The notes below the pieces were generated by a model. The model did not search any database. It saw only the letters and a list, made by a program, of their open reading frames with translations, and was not told the origin of the DNA. A DNA stretch of 64,000 nucleotides from Zhouia amylolytica (GTDB taxonomy: Bacteria > Bacteroidota > Bacteroidia > Flavobacteriales > Flavobacteriaceae), in contig NZ_FPAG01000008.1 of NCBI RefSeq assembly GCF_900116365.1, forward strand, positions 186,001-250,000. The letters are read 5' to 3'. Made by a program: the position numbers and the translations under genes. Positions 34,739 to 43,230 of this stretch are shown here, piece after piece (within the stretch, counting starts at the first letter, position 1; every line of letters begins with the position of its first letter).

Positions 34739-35188
34739 TCAATTAAGACGTTTATAGTTTTCAGAAAAAACGCGTTGCCCATCATCATCTACCGTAATTT
34801 GTGTAAAGTGCTCCTTTCCTAATACCAGCTCAAATTTAAATACTCTTAGTGTATCAATAATTCTCATCATAGAATTAGAACCGTATTCTAAAGTTTCGAC
34901 TAGTTCGCTATCTGTGTTGGTGTATGATCCATATCCAAACCATTCAATGGAGTCTTTAGGGACATAACGGGTCCACATTACCTTACCGGCCTGATACATT
35001 TTTATTTGTCTATAACCTTCAGAGGTTGGAACGGTATCAGAAATTTCATTGTCTTCGTTGTAGTTATAAAAGCTTATGAGTTCCCAAGCTCCTTCGAGCG
35101 TATGGTTTTGTGGTTGAATTTTTGGACTTGTGGCACTAATTAGAAACAGTGCGCTTAAGATGATAAATGGTAATAGGTAATTTTTCAT
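34739..35188 (-). CDS. Secreted lipocalin-like hypothetical protein
   Basis: A 149-residue exported protein with a signal peptide (about 1-20). The mature part, HTLEGAWELISFYNYN...YRQIKMYQAGKVMWTRYVPKDSIEWFGYGSYTNTDSELVETLEYGS, has the G-W opening and strand pattern of lipocalin-like DUF4488/lipocalin_4 proteins. Ligand unknown. It is a single gene diverging from trxB. Confidence 0.6.
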   Translation of the reverse strand: MKNYLLPFIILSALFLISATSPKIQPQNHTLEGAWELISFYNYNEDNEISDTVPTSEGYRQIKMYQAGKVMWTRYVPKDSIEWFGYGSYTNTDSELVETLEYGSNSMMRIIDTLRVFKFELVLGKEHFTQITVDDDGQRVFSENYKRLN

Positions 35189-35335
35189 AGTGATATATTA
35201 TTAGTGTTCATTATCAGCGTGTTATTCTCTTAAATTTACGGAATTTTTGTTTAAACTTTAAATTTTGGATGTAGCAATTTTATCTATGATTGTTGTTTTC
35301 AATAATGAAATAATAACTTTTAATAACTTTTAACA

Positions 35336-35364
35336 TTGCTATATAAACCAAAAAGTTACTTTTG
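35336..35364 (+). promoter_or_regulatory. Vegetative promoter of trxB
   Basis: TTG (35336-35338), 18 nt, then TACTTTTG (35357-35364), a perfect Bacteroidota -33/-7 pair, 25 nt before the trxB ATG. Confidence 0.7.
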
Positions 35365-35388
35365 TCCGAGATAGTAAATATTTAAATT

Positions 35389-36357
35389 ATGTCTGAAGTA
35401 ATTGAAAGAGTTAAGTGTCTTATAATAGGTTCTGGTCCTGCGGGATATACAGCGGCTATTTATGCTGCCAGAGCTAACATGTCACCTGTTTTATATCAAG
35501 GTTCTCAACCGGGGGGTCAATTAACAACTACCAATGAAGTTGAAAATTTCCCAGGGTATCCTGAGGGTATTACAGGGCCTGAAATGATGGTCGAGTTGAG
35601 AAATCAAGCTGAGCGTTTCGAAACTGATGTTAGAGACGGGTGGATTACTAAAGTTGATTTTTCCGGACCTATCCATAAGGTTTGGGTTAATGAAACTAAG
35701 GAAATACATTGTGACACCGTAATTATTTCAACAGGGGCATCTGCTAAATATTTAGGATTGCCTTCTGAGCAAAAATATCTTAAACTAGGTGGTGGTGTTT
35801 CGGCATGTGCTGTATGTGATGGATTTTTCTACCGAAACCAAGAAGTTGTAATTGTTGGAGCTGGAGATTCAGCTTGCGAAGAAGCACATTACTTATCGAA
35901 GCTTTGTAAAAAAGTTACCATGTTGGTGAGAAGAGATGAATTCAGAGCTTCTAAAATTATGGAAGCCAGAGTTCGAAATACCCAGAATATAGAAATTATG
36001 TTTAATACTGAAACCGATGAGGTTTTAGGAGATGGACAAGTGGTAACCGGAGTTAGAGTAAAGAATAATGTTACTGGAGAAACACAAGAATTACCAGCTA
36101 CCGGATTTTTTGTTGCAATTGGACATAAGCCAAATACAGATATTTTTAAGGGTTATATAGATTTGGATGAAACGGGTTATATTATAAATGAACCAGGTAC
36201 ATCAAAGACGAATGTAGAAGGTGTGTTCGTTTCAGGGGATGCTGCTGATCATGTATACAGGCAGGCGGTAACAGCTGCTGGAACTGGATGTATGGCTGCC
36301 CTTGACGCAGAAAGGTATTTGGCCGCTAAAGAGTCTTTCGAAGAAGTTGAACGATAA
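35389..36357 (+). CDS. trxB: Thioredoxin-disulfide reductase
   Basis: A 322-residue low-molecular-weight thioredoxin reductase that passes electrons from NADPH through FAD to thioredoxin. It shows the FAD site LIIGSGPAGYTAAIYAARA (11-29), the redox pair Cys140-Ala-Val-Cys143 in SACAVCDGFF, the NADPH site VIVGAGDSACEEAHYLSKL near 155, and the terminal GVFVSGDAADHVYRQAVTAAGTGCMAALDAERYL. Length is normal. It is a single gene with a perfect vegetative promoter and a strong terminator. Confidence 0.95.
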   Translation: MSEVIERVKCLIIGSGPAGYTAAIYAARANMSPVLYQGSQPGGQLTTTNEVENFPGYPEGITGPEMMVELRNQAERFETDVRDGWITKVDFSGPIHKVWVNETKEIHCDTVIISTGASAKYLGLPSEQKYLKLGGGVSACAVCDGFFYRNQEVVIVGAGDSACEEAHYLSKLCKKVTMLVRRDEFRASKIMEARVRNTQNIEIMFNTETDEVLGDGQVVTGVRVKNNVTGETQELPATGFFVAIGHKPNTDIFKGYIDLDETGYIINEPGTSKTNVEGVFVSGDAADHVYRQAVTAAGTGCMAALDAERYLAAKESFEEVER

Positions 36358-36384
36358 TTTATAAGTTTTACCGAATAACATATG

Positions 36385-36420
36385 AAGTCGCATTTGATTT
36401 AAATCAAATGCGACTTTTTT
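36385..36420. terminator. Bidirectional terminator between trxB and the epimerase gene
   Basis: A perfect palindrome of 16-bp arms (36385-36400 and 36401-36416) that starts with AAGTCGCAT and ends with ATGCGACTT, then TTTT. It serves both converging genes. Confidence 0.85.
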
Positions 36421-36425
36421 AATAA

Positions 36426-37436
36426 TTAAAGTAAGCTGATTCCACTTCCTCCCAGGGAGGGGAAAATAACTTTTCCATTGTCTGTGATTTGCACTCCTTT
36501 AGCAATATCATTTTTAAGTAACATTGCCCCGTCCATATCTACGTAATCTAATTGAGGAAGGAGTTGCGCTATGGCTGATATTCCAACAGTAGATTCAGTC
36601 ATACATCCTACCATCGTCTTTAATTTTAGTTTTTGGGCTCTTTTTATCATCCTAAGGGCAGGGGTAAGTCCTCCACATTTGGTAAGTTTGATGTTAATTC
36701 CATCAAAATGTCCATAACATTTTTCAACATCGTTTTCGGTTATACAGCTTTCATCTGCAATGATAGGCAGAGCACTTTCTTTAAATACTTTTTTATTGCC
36801 TGTCCAATTTGAAGCTTCCAACGGCTGTTCTATAAATTCAACTCCTAGTTTTTTTAAACTCTTCGAGTTATAAATAGTTTCTTCTGCATCCCAGGCACAA
36901 TTTGCATCGACTCTAAAGGTACTTTTTGTATACTTTCTTAGTGTTTCAACTATTTCCAGATCATTACTAGTCCCTAATTTAATTTTATATAAAGGCCATG
37001 GGAAGCTTAACATTTTATCAATCATTTCCTCAATGGGGGCTATTCCTATGGTATAGTTTGTAATTGGATAATTATCAATAGAGGTGTTCCATATTTTATA
37101 CAAGGGTTTTTGCTGTAATTTACCATAGAGGTCGTAGGCTGCCAGATCTATGGCACACCTTAAAAAATTCGAAAGATTTTTTGAACTAAGCCAATTGTGC
37201 AGATCAGAGGGAGTTGAAAAGTTGTAATTTTCCAGATCGTTTTTTAAAGAACCACATTCCTCGATCATTTCATCAACTGTAATATGATAATAGGAATTAG
37301 CAGCTGCTTCACCATAACCAGTTTTACCATTTAAACTTAAACATACTATTAAACTCTCTTGATAATCGCGTGATTGCCTTGAAATACCAAATGTATTTTT
37401 TAGTTCTAAAACATATTTTTTTAAAACAATTTCCAT
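36426..37436 (-). CDS. Dipeptide epimerase of the enolase superfamily
   Basis: A 336-residue muconate-lactonizing-subgroup enolase. The acid/base lysines are in PLYKIKLGTS near 162 and in NIKLTKCGG near 260; metal ligands are in RVDANCAW near 190, EFIEQPL near 218 and ADESC near 243. The pattern fits L-Ala-D/L-Glu or related dipeptide epimerases used in cell-wall peptide recycling. No peptide-cleaving partner is next to it. It is a lone gene converging on trxB. Confidence 0.82.
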   Translation of the reverse strand: MEIVLKKYVLELKNTFGISRQSRDYQESLIVCLSLNGKTGYGEAAANSYYHITVDEMIEECGSLKNDLENYNFSTPSDLHNWLSSKNLSNFLRCAIDLAAYDLYGKLQQKPLYKIWNTSIDNYPITNYTIGIAPIEEMIDKMLSFPWPLYKIKLGTSNDLEIVETLRKYTKSTFRVDANCAWDAEETIYNSKSLKKLGVEFIEQPLEASNWTGNKKVFKESALPIIADESCITENDVEKCYGHFDGINIKLTKCGGLTPALRMIKRAQKLKLKTMVGCMTESTVGISAIAQLLPQLDYVDMDGAMLLKNDIAKGVQITDNGKVIFPSLGGSGISLL

Positions 37437-37600
37437 GAAAAGAGTACTTCTTTTTGATTAAGGAAGATAGCTAAAATTATTGTTCTATCATCCAACTTGT
37501 TGATTTAGAGTATTAAATTTATTTTGGATTAGCTGTACGTAATCTTCCATAGTTAAGTTTTGAATAAAACAAACCTGAATTTGTTAAAACATGGGTAAAC

Positions 37601-37670
37601 TGACATATATCAGTTCTATCATATTACTGACAAATATCATCTTTTCCTTCACGCATTATGAAAATCTTTG
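37601..37670 (+). promoter_or_regulatory. Tandem CRP/FNR-type boxes and -7 element of the YceI operon
   Basis: Two dyads lie in tandem: TGACATATATCA (37601-37612) and TGACAAATATCA (37628-37639). The second is followed after exactly 23 nt by AATCTTTG (37663-37670), a 7/8 -7 element. The dyads are 27 bp apart centre to centre. The ATG is 33 nt beyond the -7 element. Confidence 0.6.
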
Positions 37671-37702
37671 TAGTGTAAATAATACATAAATCTATTAGAG
37701 TC

Positions 37703-38284
37703 ATGAAGTACAAAAGCAGCATATCAAAGTTATTAATTCTTTTCTGTTTGATCATGGGAGTTCATTTGGGCGTAGCTCAAGAATACAAAGTTGCAAAACA
37801 GACCTCAGCATTAATTGTTGAAGGAACTTCAAATATACATGATTGGGAAATTAAGGCAGAAAATCAATCGGGAGTAATAACTTTTAAGTCCATTGACAAT
37901 GCGGAAATTGCGAAATTAAATTTCAGTGTTGAAACAGAAAGTCTGAAGAGTGGAAAGTCTGGGATGGATAAAAATACTTATAAAGCTTTAAATGCTAAAA
38001 AGTATAAAACTATAAAGTTTAACCTGATTAAAGTAAAAGAAACCACTGCAAAAGGAAATAACAAGTATGACGTAAAACTTGAAGGGGATTTAACCATTTC
38101 CGGGACCACAAAGCGCATCACCTTGCCTTTGCAGATGGAAATTAATGCAGGAACTGTAAAATTGACTGGTTCCAAGAAAATAAAGATGACAGATTACAAT
38201 ATTGAACCACCTACAGCCTTATTTGGAACAATAACAACAGGTGATGAAGTAACAATAAAAATAAAAACAACCCTAACCGAATAG
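37703..38284 (+). CDS. YceI-family periplasmic lipid-binding protein
   Basis: A 193-residue exported YceI protein with signal peptide (about 1-26, ending GVAQ). The lipocalin-like fold is seen in LIVEGTSNIHDWEIKAENQSGVITF, LKSGKSGMDKNTYKALNAKKYKTIKFNL and the closing LTGSKKIKMTDYNIEPPTALFGTITTGDEVTIKI. Family members bind isoprenoids such as ubiquinone-like quinones in a long tunnel. It is first in an operon with a porin-like gene (23 nt) and a second YceI, all behind CRP/FNR-type boxes. A link to quinone or respiratory adaptation is plausible. Confidence 0.88.
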   Translation: MKYKSSISKLLILFCLIMGVHLGVAQEYKVAKQTSALIVEGTSNIHDWEIKAENQSGVITFKSIDNAEIAKLNFSVETESLKSGKSGMDKNTYKALNAKKYKTIKFNLIKVKETTAKGNNKYDVKLEGDLTISGTTKRITLPLQMEINAGTVKLTGSKKIKMTDYNIEPPTALFGTITTGDEVTIKIKTTLTE

Positions 38285-38307
38285 TATAAATTAAAAATTA
38301 AACATCT

Positions 38308-39579
38308 ATGAAATCAATTATCAAGAATTTAGTCATTGCTGTGCTCATATTTACAGGTGTCAATATGTATGCCCAGAGTAATCGTGATTTAGACAATTTT
38401 AGACAACCCGATCAAAGAGGTATTAATGATTTTGAAGCCGTAAAAGATAATAGTACTTCAAATTTTGATGGAGTACACGTAAGAATTGGTGGATCTTCAA
38501 CTTTACAATTCCAAGCTTTAGATAATGAAAATTCAGGAACGGTACCATTGCAAGAAATTGGAAGCAATTTTAACCTGGCGACTGCAAATCTTGATTTGGA
38601 TGTAGCTCTTTATGATGGTGTAAGAATGCATTTAAGAACCTATTTATCATCTAGACACCACCATGAACCTTATGTAAAAGGAGGGTATTTTCAAATTGAC
38701 AAATTGGATTTCATAAAAGAAGGTTTTGCCAGTGATTTAATGGACCATATGAGAATTAAAATCGGACATATGGAGAACAACTATGGCGATGCCCACTTTA
38801 GAAGATCTGATAACTCAATGTCTTTATACAATCCATTCGTAGGTAACTTGATTATGGATTCATTTACAACAGAGGTTGGAGCAGAGGTATACTATTTCAG
38901 AGGTCCTTGGTTTGGAATGTTAGGATTCAGTAACGGTAAACTAAACCAAAGTGTAAAAGAATCTAACGGTACAACAGGTGGTGCTGCATTTTTAGCCAAA
39001 CTTGGATATGACAAGCAAATTAATGAAGATTTTAGATTCAGATTAACCGGTTCACTTTATAACACAGGATATGCTCCAAGTGTATATCTTTATACAGCAG
39101 ACAGAGCTGGTGCCAGATACTACAATGTTATGCAAGCAGAAGGGGCTTCAGGCGATAATTTTAGAGCAAGCCGTTTTGATCCTGGATTTAAAAATAAAAT
39201 TACTGCCATCATGTTCAATCCATTCTTAAAATATGGCGGATTAGAATTTTTCGGAACCGTTGAATTAACTAATGGACAAGCCCTAGGGGAGACTGATAGA
39301 AGAAATACTCAACAATACGCAGGTGAATTATTATACAGATTCGGAAATTCTGAAAACTTTTATATCGGAACTCGATACAATACAGTGAATGCTGAATTGG
39401 CAAGTGGAGATGATGTGTCAATCAACAGATTCAATGTTGGAGGAGGTTGGTTTATGACAAAGAATATACTAATGAAAGCAGAATATGTAACTCAGAACTA
39501 CAACGATTATCCTACTGGAGATCTTCTTGAGGATGGTAAATTTAACGGATTTGTTCTTGAGGCTGCTATTAGTTTCTAA
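38308..39579 (+). CDS. Porin-like outer-membrane beta-barrel protein
   Basis: A 423-residue exported protein with signal peptide (about 1-22, ending MYAQ) and alternating beta strands ending in Phe, as in outer-membrane barrels. Segments such as FDGVHVRIGGSSTLQFQAL, LDVALYDGVRMHLRTYLSSRHHHEPYVKGGYFQIDKLDFI, LRIKIGHMENNYGDAHFRRSD and FYIGTRYNTVNAELAS look like phosphate-selective or general porins, but I do not recognise a family. It lies between two YceI genes and is probably exported with them to the envelope. Confidence 0.7.
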   Translation: MKSIIKNLVIAVLIFTGVNMYAQSNRDLDNFRQPDQRGINDFEAVKDNSTSNFDGVHVRIGGSSTLQFQALDNENSGTVPLQEIGSNFNLATANLDLDVALYDGVRMHLRTYLSSRHHHEPYVKGGYFQIDKLDFIKEGFASDLMDHMRIKIGHMENNYGDAHFRRSDNSMSLYNPFVGNLIMDSFTTEVGAEVYYFRGPWFGMLGFSNGKLNQSVKESNGTTGGAAFLAKLGYDKQINEDFRFRLTGSLYNTGYAPSVYLYTADRAGARYYNVMQAEGASGDNFRASRFDPGFKNKITAIMFNPFLKYGGLEFFGTVELTNGQALGETDRRNTQQYAGELLYRFGNSENFYIGTRYNTVNAELASGDDVSINRFNVGGGWFMTKNILMKAEYVTQNYNDYPTGDLLEDGKFNGFVLEAAISF

Positions 39580-39617
39580 AAATGGAATTAGTCAAATCCA
39601 CTTAATTTTAAATAGAT

Positions 39618-39646
39618 GCTCCGCAATACTTTAGGCATTGCGGAGC
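39618..39646 (+). other. Intercistronic stem-loop
   Basis: Perfect 10-bp arms GCTCCGCAAT and ATTGCGGAGC enclose a 9-nt loop with no T-run after them. It lies between the porin-like and second YceI genes and could protect the upstream mRNA or lower downstream expression. Confidence 0.6.
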
Positions 39647-39673
39647 TCCCCAGAAAATTGTAAATTAACAGTT

Positions 39674-40261
39674 ATGAAAAGTTTACTCTTACTCCCAATA
39701 ATTTATTTTGGAATGGCTTTTACAACTTTAAAACCCGCATTATTTAATGAAAAGGTTGTGAAAATAGCTAACGAGAGTGAATTGACAATTTCAGGGTCAA
39801 CTAATATAAATAGGTTTGAATGTAACTATAAGATTGAAAAGTTAACGGGTCCTATAACAGTTGTGTATCAAAAAAATCAAAAAAGTTTAGATTTCAGACA
39901 AACAGTTCTAAAATTGGATAACAATTGTTTTGATTGTGGGAGTAAACCCATTAACCGTGATTTTAATATTTTGGTGAAATCAGACCAACATCCAAGAATT
40001 CTATTAAAGATAGATAAGGTGTTAAATATTGGAGGGACTGAAGCAGATGTTTTAACTGATATAAAGATTGCCGGGATAACCAAGTCTTATAGAGTGCCGG
40101 TTGGTATTACAAAATTGAATGGAAATAACTTAAAGGTTTCAGGGGTTCTAAAATTGAACATCAGTGATTTTAAACTGGAACCACCGAAAAAAATGTTTGG
40201 TATTATTAAAGTGGATGATATTATAAATATTGATTTTCGACTCATTCTGAAAGACACTTAA
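39674..40261 (+). CDS. Second YceI-family exported protein
   Basis: A 195-residue protein starting at the ATG at 39674 (MKSLLLLPIIYFGMAF, signal peptide); the upstream in-frame TTG would place extra residues before the signal. LTISGSTNINRFECNYKIEKLTGPITV, LDFRQTVLKLDNNCFDCGSKPINRDF and KLNISDFKLEPPKKMFGIIKVDDIINIDF match the YceI strands, though it is more diverged than the first copy and has a CFDC pair. It is the third gene of the operon and ends at a bidirectional terminator. Confidence 0.75.
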   Translation: MKSLLLLPIIYFGMAFTTLKPALFNEKVVKIANESELTISGSTNINRFECNYKIEKLTGPITVVYQKNQKSLDFRQTVLKLDNNCFDCGSKPINRDFNILVKSDQHPRILLKIDKVLNIGGTEADVLTDIKIAGITKSYRVPVGITKLNGNNLKVSGVLKLNISDFKLEPPKKMFGIIKVDDIINIDFRLILKDT

Positions 40262-40284
40262 ACGCTTCATTATATTCAAAAATC

Positions 40285-40319
40285 AAAAAGGTTGAACCAG
40301 ATATGGTTCAACCTTTTTT
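40285..40319. terminator. Bidirectional terminator between YceI and head-GIN genes
   Basis: AAAAAGGTTGAACC and GGTTCAACCTTTTTT arms around a 6-nt loop. It serves both converging units. Confidence 0.85.
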
Positions 40320-40337
40320 ACTTGGTTGGCTATAGTT

Positions 40338-41066
40338 TTAATTTCCTTGGATATCACCTCCAAAGGATCCCTTTTTATCTATGACTTTGGGATTTCCGTC
40401 ATAGTGAATATCACCTCCGGAGCTAGATTTCGCATCAAGTAATTCCGTGCAATTTACACTAATATCTGCACCACTACTTGCTTTGGCATATGCATTTAGT
40501 GCCGTTAGATTACTTGCTTTAATGTCACTTCCGCTACTGGCATTCGCATAAAGGCTTTCGGTTGAACCGTAGATCTTAATATCTGCACCACTGCTCGTAC
40601 TGGCTTCTACTTTATTTGCTTTTAAAGTAACATGAATATCTGAACCACTACTGGCATCGAGTTTTATATGGTCTGAGTTTAATTCCCCCTCCACTTCAAT
40701 ATCAGCACCACTTGAACTTTCTAGGGCCGTAACAATCGGTAAAGTGACAATGACCTTTTTTGATTTAGCCCAGCCTACTGGTGATGAAGTATGTATTTTT
40801 AATCTGTTATTACTGATTTCTGTTTGTATAAGGTTAATGATGTTTTCATCAGCTTCAACCTTAACAGAAGTGTTATCTCCTTGAATAATGACAACATCAA
40901 GTCCTTCCGATGCATCTACTATTGTAAATGACTCTGAAGCAACACGATCTTCATTAACGACATTGCCATTTCCTTTTTCTCCCGATCCTAAATTTAAATC
41001 GAATTGACATGATGACAATAGTATTGATAGAATAGCTACTACTAATACTTTAATTAAAGTTCCCAT
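40338..41066 (-). CDS. Head GIN domain lipoprotein (DUF2807)
   Basis: A 242-residue lipoprotein (lipobox LLSSCQFD) whose mature part is a right-handed beta-helix of short repeats containing SSGADI/SSGSDI units spaced about 20 residues (residues 115-235). These form the head GIN domain, a putative auto-transported adhesin-like surface or periplasmic domain. It is the last gene of the DUF4870-PadR-PspC-GIN cluster and follows the PspC gene by 30 nt. Confidence 0.82.
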   Translation of the reverse strand: MGTLIKVLVVAILSILLSSCQFDLNLGSGEKGNGNVVNEDRVASESFTIVDASEGLDVVIIQGDNTSVKVEADENIINLIQTEISNNRLKIHTSSPVGWAKSKKVIVTLPIVTALESSSGADIEVEGELNSDHIKLDASSGSDIHVTLKANKVEASTSSGADIKIYGSTESLYANASSGSDIKASNLTALNAYAKASSGADISVNCTELLDAKSSSGGDIHYDGNPKVIDKKGSFGGDIQGN

Positions 41067-41096
41067 GATCTGTTTGTTTTTTGATTGATGAATTGA

Positions 41097-42827
41097 TTAG
41101 TTTGATTTAATTTGAACACCAGACTCATCCACTTTCATTTTAAATGAGTCTCCTGCTTTATCTTTTACATTGATATCAATGCCTTTGGCATCAATTTTAA
41201 TTTTGTTAATTACAGTGTCTTTTTCTTCCTCCTTCACATCATCATTCTCCTCACAATCGAGACATTCCAGTGTGTCATCATTCATTCTCCAGTAATGTTC
41301 TGATATTGCATATCCACTATGAAATCCTTGATCGTTATTATACATTCGGCTTATACCTCGCTTCGTTGTTTTGTCAAAGTATATGGTACTTCCTTCTGGG
41401 ATATAAATGACAATGTTCACTTCTTGATCTCTAAATTTATTAGCGTAATCGGTTGTTAAAAAGTTGTTCAGTTTTAAGGTATTACCGGATATTGAGTAAT
41501 CGTATTCAATTGCTGTTGCATTTCGATTAGCATCGTCATAGTTCATTCCATGAGACTCTTTTATTACTTTGATGGTAGCAACCGAATCTGTGGTGGATCT
41601 AACCTGAAAGTGTACGTCTTCTGAGTATATCTTTCTTTCAGAGCCATCTCTGATGATGTCGAAATCTGAATTACGGTAATATCTGTTATCGATGTTTTCT
41701 GCAACAACCATTTCAACTACCAATGTGTCGGTTGGATCCGTGAATAAAGCTTCATTAATTGTTTCACTACCTGTAACGGTGTGTACCGAAGCGGTTTTTA
41801 GTCCAAAAATTGTTAAACCGATAATCGAAATAATCCATAAACCAAGTAAAGTAAACTTTGCAATACTTCCAATTGACTTTACATTACTTACGAGGATTTT
41901 TAGGCCTAAATAAAACAAGAAAAAGAAAGGGATGCCTACCGCAAAAAACATCATGGCTGAAATTAACCAGATAGGAGCTTCTACTGATGCCTGAACAAAT
42001 TCCATCCAAGGTTGTCCCATACCAAACATGTCTATAGTGCCCGCGGTGAATAATCCAATAAATAACCCTATTAATGTAGATGCTGAAATGATTAGCAATA
42101 ATATACCAATGAGTTTTGCGAAAATCTTAAATATGAACATAAAGACATTTCCTATTGCATCGAAAAAGGTGTCTGTACTACTTTTTACTTTCGTCCCTAC
42201 TTTTTCATAGTCTACATTTTTAACTTTGTCGGCAACATTATCGAAACCCTCTTTAATTTTTTTTTCAATATTACTAATGTTTACCTCTTCCCCGGTCATA
42301 GCTAATTTCTCGGCGGTTGTTTTTGCTTCGGGAACTAACACCCAAAACAGTACGTAAACAAATATAAAAGTGAAGCCTGAGGCGAATGTTAGTAAGATCC
42401 ATAATAGTCGAATCCAAATGGTGTCTATACCTAGGTAATGTCCTAAACCAGAGGAAACACCACTAATGTATTTGTTGTCAGTATCTCTGTAAAGTTTCTT
42501 CTGTTCTTTATGTGTGCCTCTAGTTCTAGCCTTAGCCTTAGGAGCATCATCAAAGATCTCTTCATCTACAAGATAATCTTCCGGTTGTCCCATGATAGTT
42601 ATAACCTCATCCACTTCTTTGGTTGAAATTACCTGGCGGTCGTGTTGCTGACGTTCTGTGAATAATTCAGCTATACGCGCTTCTATATCAGCTATAATTT
42701 CATCGCGTCCTTCAGAGTCAGTAAACGACCTTCTTATTGCTTCAAGATATCGCTGAAGTTTTGCGTAAGCGTCTTCATCTATATGAAAAAACGTGTTTGC
42801 AAGATTTATGTTTATTGTCTTATTCAT
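41097..42827 (-). CDS. PspC-domain envelope stress membrane protein with C-terminal GIN-like part
   Basis: A 576-residue inner-membrane protein. The N-terminus (about 1-100) is a PadR-associated cytoplasmic helix region (MNKTININLANTFFHIDEDAYAKLQRYLEAI). A PspC segment follows (KKLYRDTDNKYISGVSSGLGHYLGIDTIWIRLLWILLTFASGFTFIFVYVLFWVLVPE, about 110-165), then further membrane helices near 230-270, 280-305 and 325-350, and a beta-rich C-terminal domain. Such proteins take part in envelope stress response. It overlaps the PadR gene by 8 nt and is probably repressed by that regulator. Confidence 0.85.
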   Translation of the reverse strand: MNKTININLANTFFHIDEDAYAKLQRYLEAIRRSFTDSEGRDEIIADIEARIAELFTERQQHDRQVISTKEVDEVITIMGQPEDYLVDEEIFDDAPKAKARTRGTHKEQKKLYRDTDNKYISGVSSGLGHYLGIDTIWIRLLWILLTFASGFTFIFVYVLFWVLVPEAKTTAEKLAMTGEEVNISNIEKKIKEGFDNVADKVKNVDYEKVGTKVKSSTDTFFDAIGNVFMFIFKIFAKLIGILLLIISASTLIGLFIGLFTAGTIDMFGMGQPWMEFVQASVEAPIWLISAMMFFAVGIPFFFLFYLGLKILVSNVKSIGSIAKFTLLGLWIISIIGLTIFGLKTASVHTVTGSETINEALFTDPTDTLVVEMVVAENIDNRYYRNSDFDIIRDGSERKIYSEDVHFQVRSTTDSVATIKVIKESHGMNYDDANRNATAIEYDYSISGNTLKLNNFLTTDYANKFRDQEVNIVIYIPEGSTIYFDKTTKRGISRMYNNDQGFHSGYAISEHYWRMNDDTLECLDCEENDDVKEEEKDTVINKIKIDAKGIDINVKDKAGDSFKMKVDESGVQIKSN

Positions 42828-43164
42828 TGTCGTGAGTTTTATGGCTAGTTACTAGGTTTACAGCGTTTCGTAATTCGTTCCACGTATTGTTTAGTTCCTT
42901 TAAAAAGATTTTACCGTTTTCGGTTAAAGAATAATACTTCCTAGGTGGACCAGATGTAGATTCTTCCCAGCGATAGCTGAGTAATCCAGCATTCTTTAAT
43001 CTTGTTAGCAGCGGATATATGGTACCTTCTACCACAAGCATCTTTGCGTCTTTAAGAGTACTTAATATTTCTGAAGCATATTTGTCTTCGCCTTTTAAAA
43101 TGGATAAGATGCAATACTCCAGTACCCCTTTTCGCATTTGTGCCTTTGTGTTTTCTATATTCAT
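42820..43164 (-). CDS. PadR-family transcriptional regulator
   Basis: A 114-residue winged-helix repressor (MRKGVLEYCILSILKGEDKYASEILSTLKDAKMLVVEGTIYPLLTRLKNAGLLSYRWEESTSGPPRKYYSLTENG). It is the short PadR-s2 type without a long C-terminal dimerisation domain. It overlaps the PspC gene by 8 nt, so the pair is co-expressed and probably autoregulated. The inducer is unknown; envelope-stress signals are likely from context. Confidence 0.9.
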   Translation of the reverse strand: MNIENTKAQMRKGVLEYCILSILKGEDKYASEILSTLKDAKMLVVEGTIYPLLTRLKNAGLLSYRWEESTSGPPRKYYSLTENGKIFLKELNNTWNELRNAVNLVTSHKTHDNE

Positions 43165-43195
43165 GGTTTCATAATGCTTTAAGTTAAACTGTTCG

Positions 43196-43230
43196 TTTTT
43201 TGATTGATGATGTTGTGATTGATGAATTTA
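43196..43230 (-). repeat. Repeated TTCATCAATCA motif ahead of cluster genes
   Basis: On the minus strand the sequence TCATCAATCAAAAAA or close variants occurs upstream of the PadR gene (43196-43210, with a second copy at 43216-43230), upstream of the GIN gene (41077-41098) and upstream of the DUF4870 gene (43702-43720). It may be a shared translation-enhancing or regulatory leader, or a remnant of duplicated intergenic DNA. Confidence 0.4.

Noticed and set aside
35305-35335. Direct repeats of TAACTTTTAA before trxB
   Set aside because: Short AT-rich repetition just upstream of the -33 element; could be chance in such DNA and no known operator matches.
36395-36408. FNR-box-like TTGATTTAAATCAA
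   Set aside because: It forms the centre of a 32-nt palindromic terminator between two converging genes; no promoter element lies at the right distance and no gene starts there.
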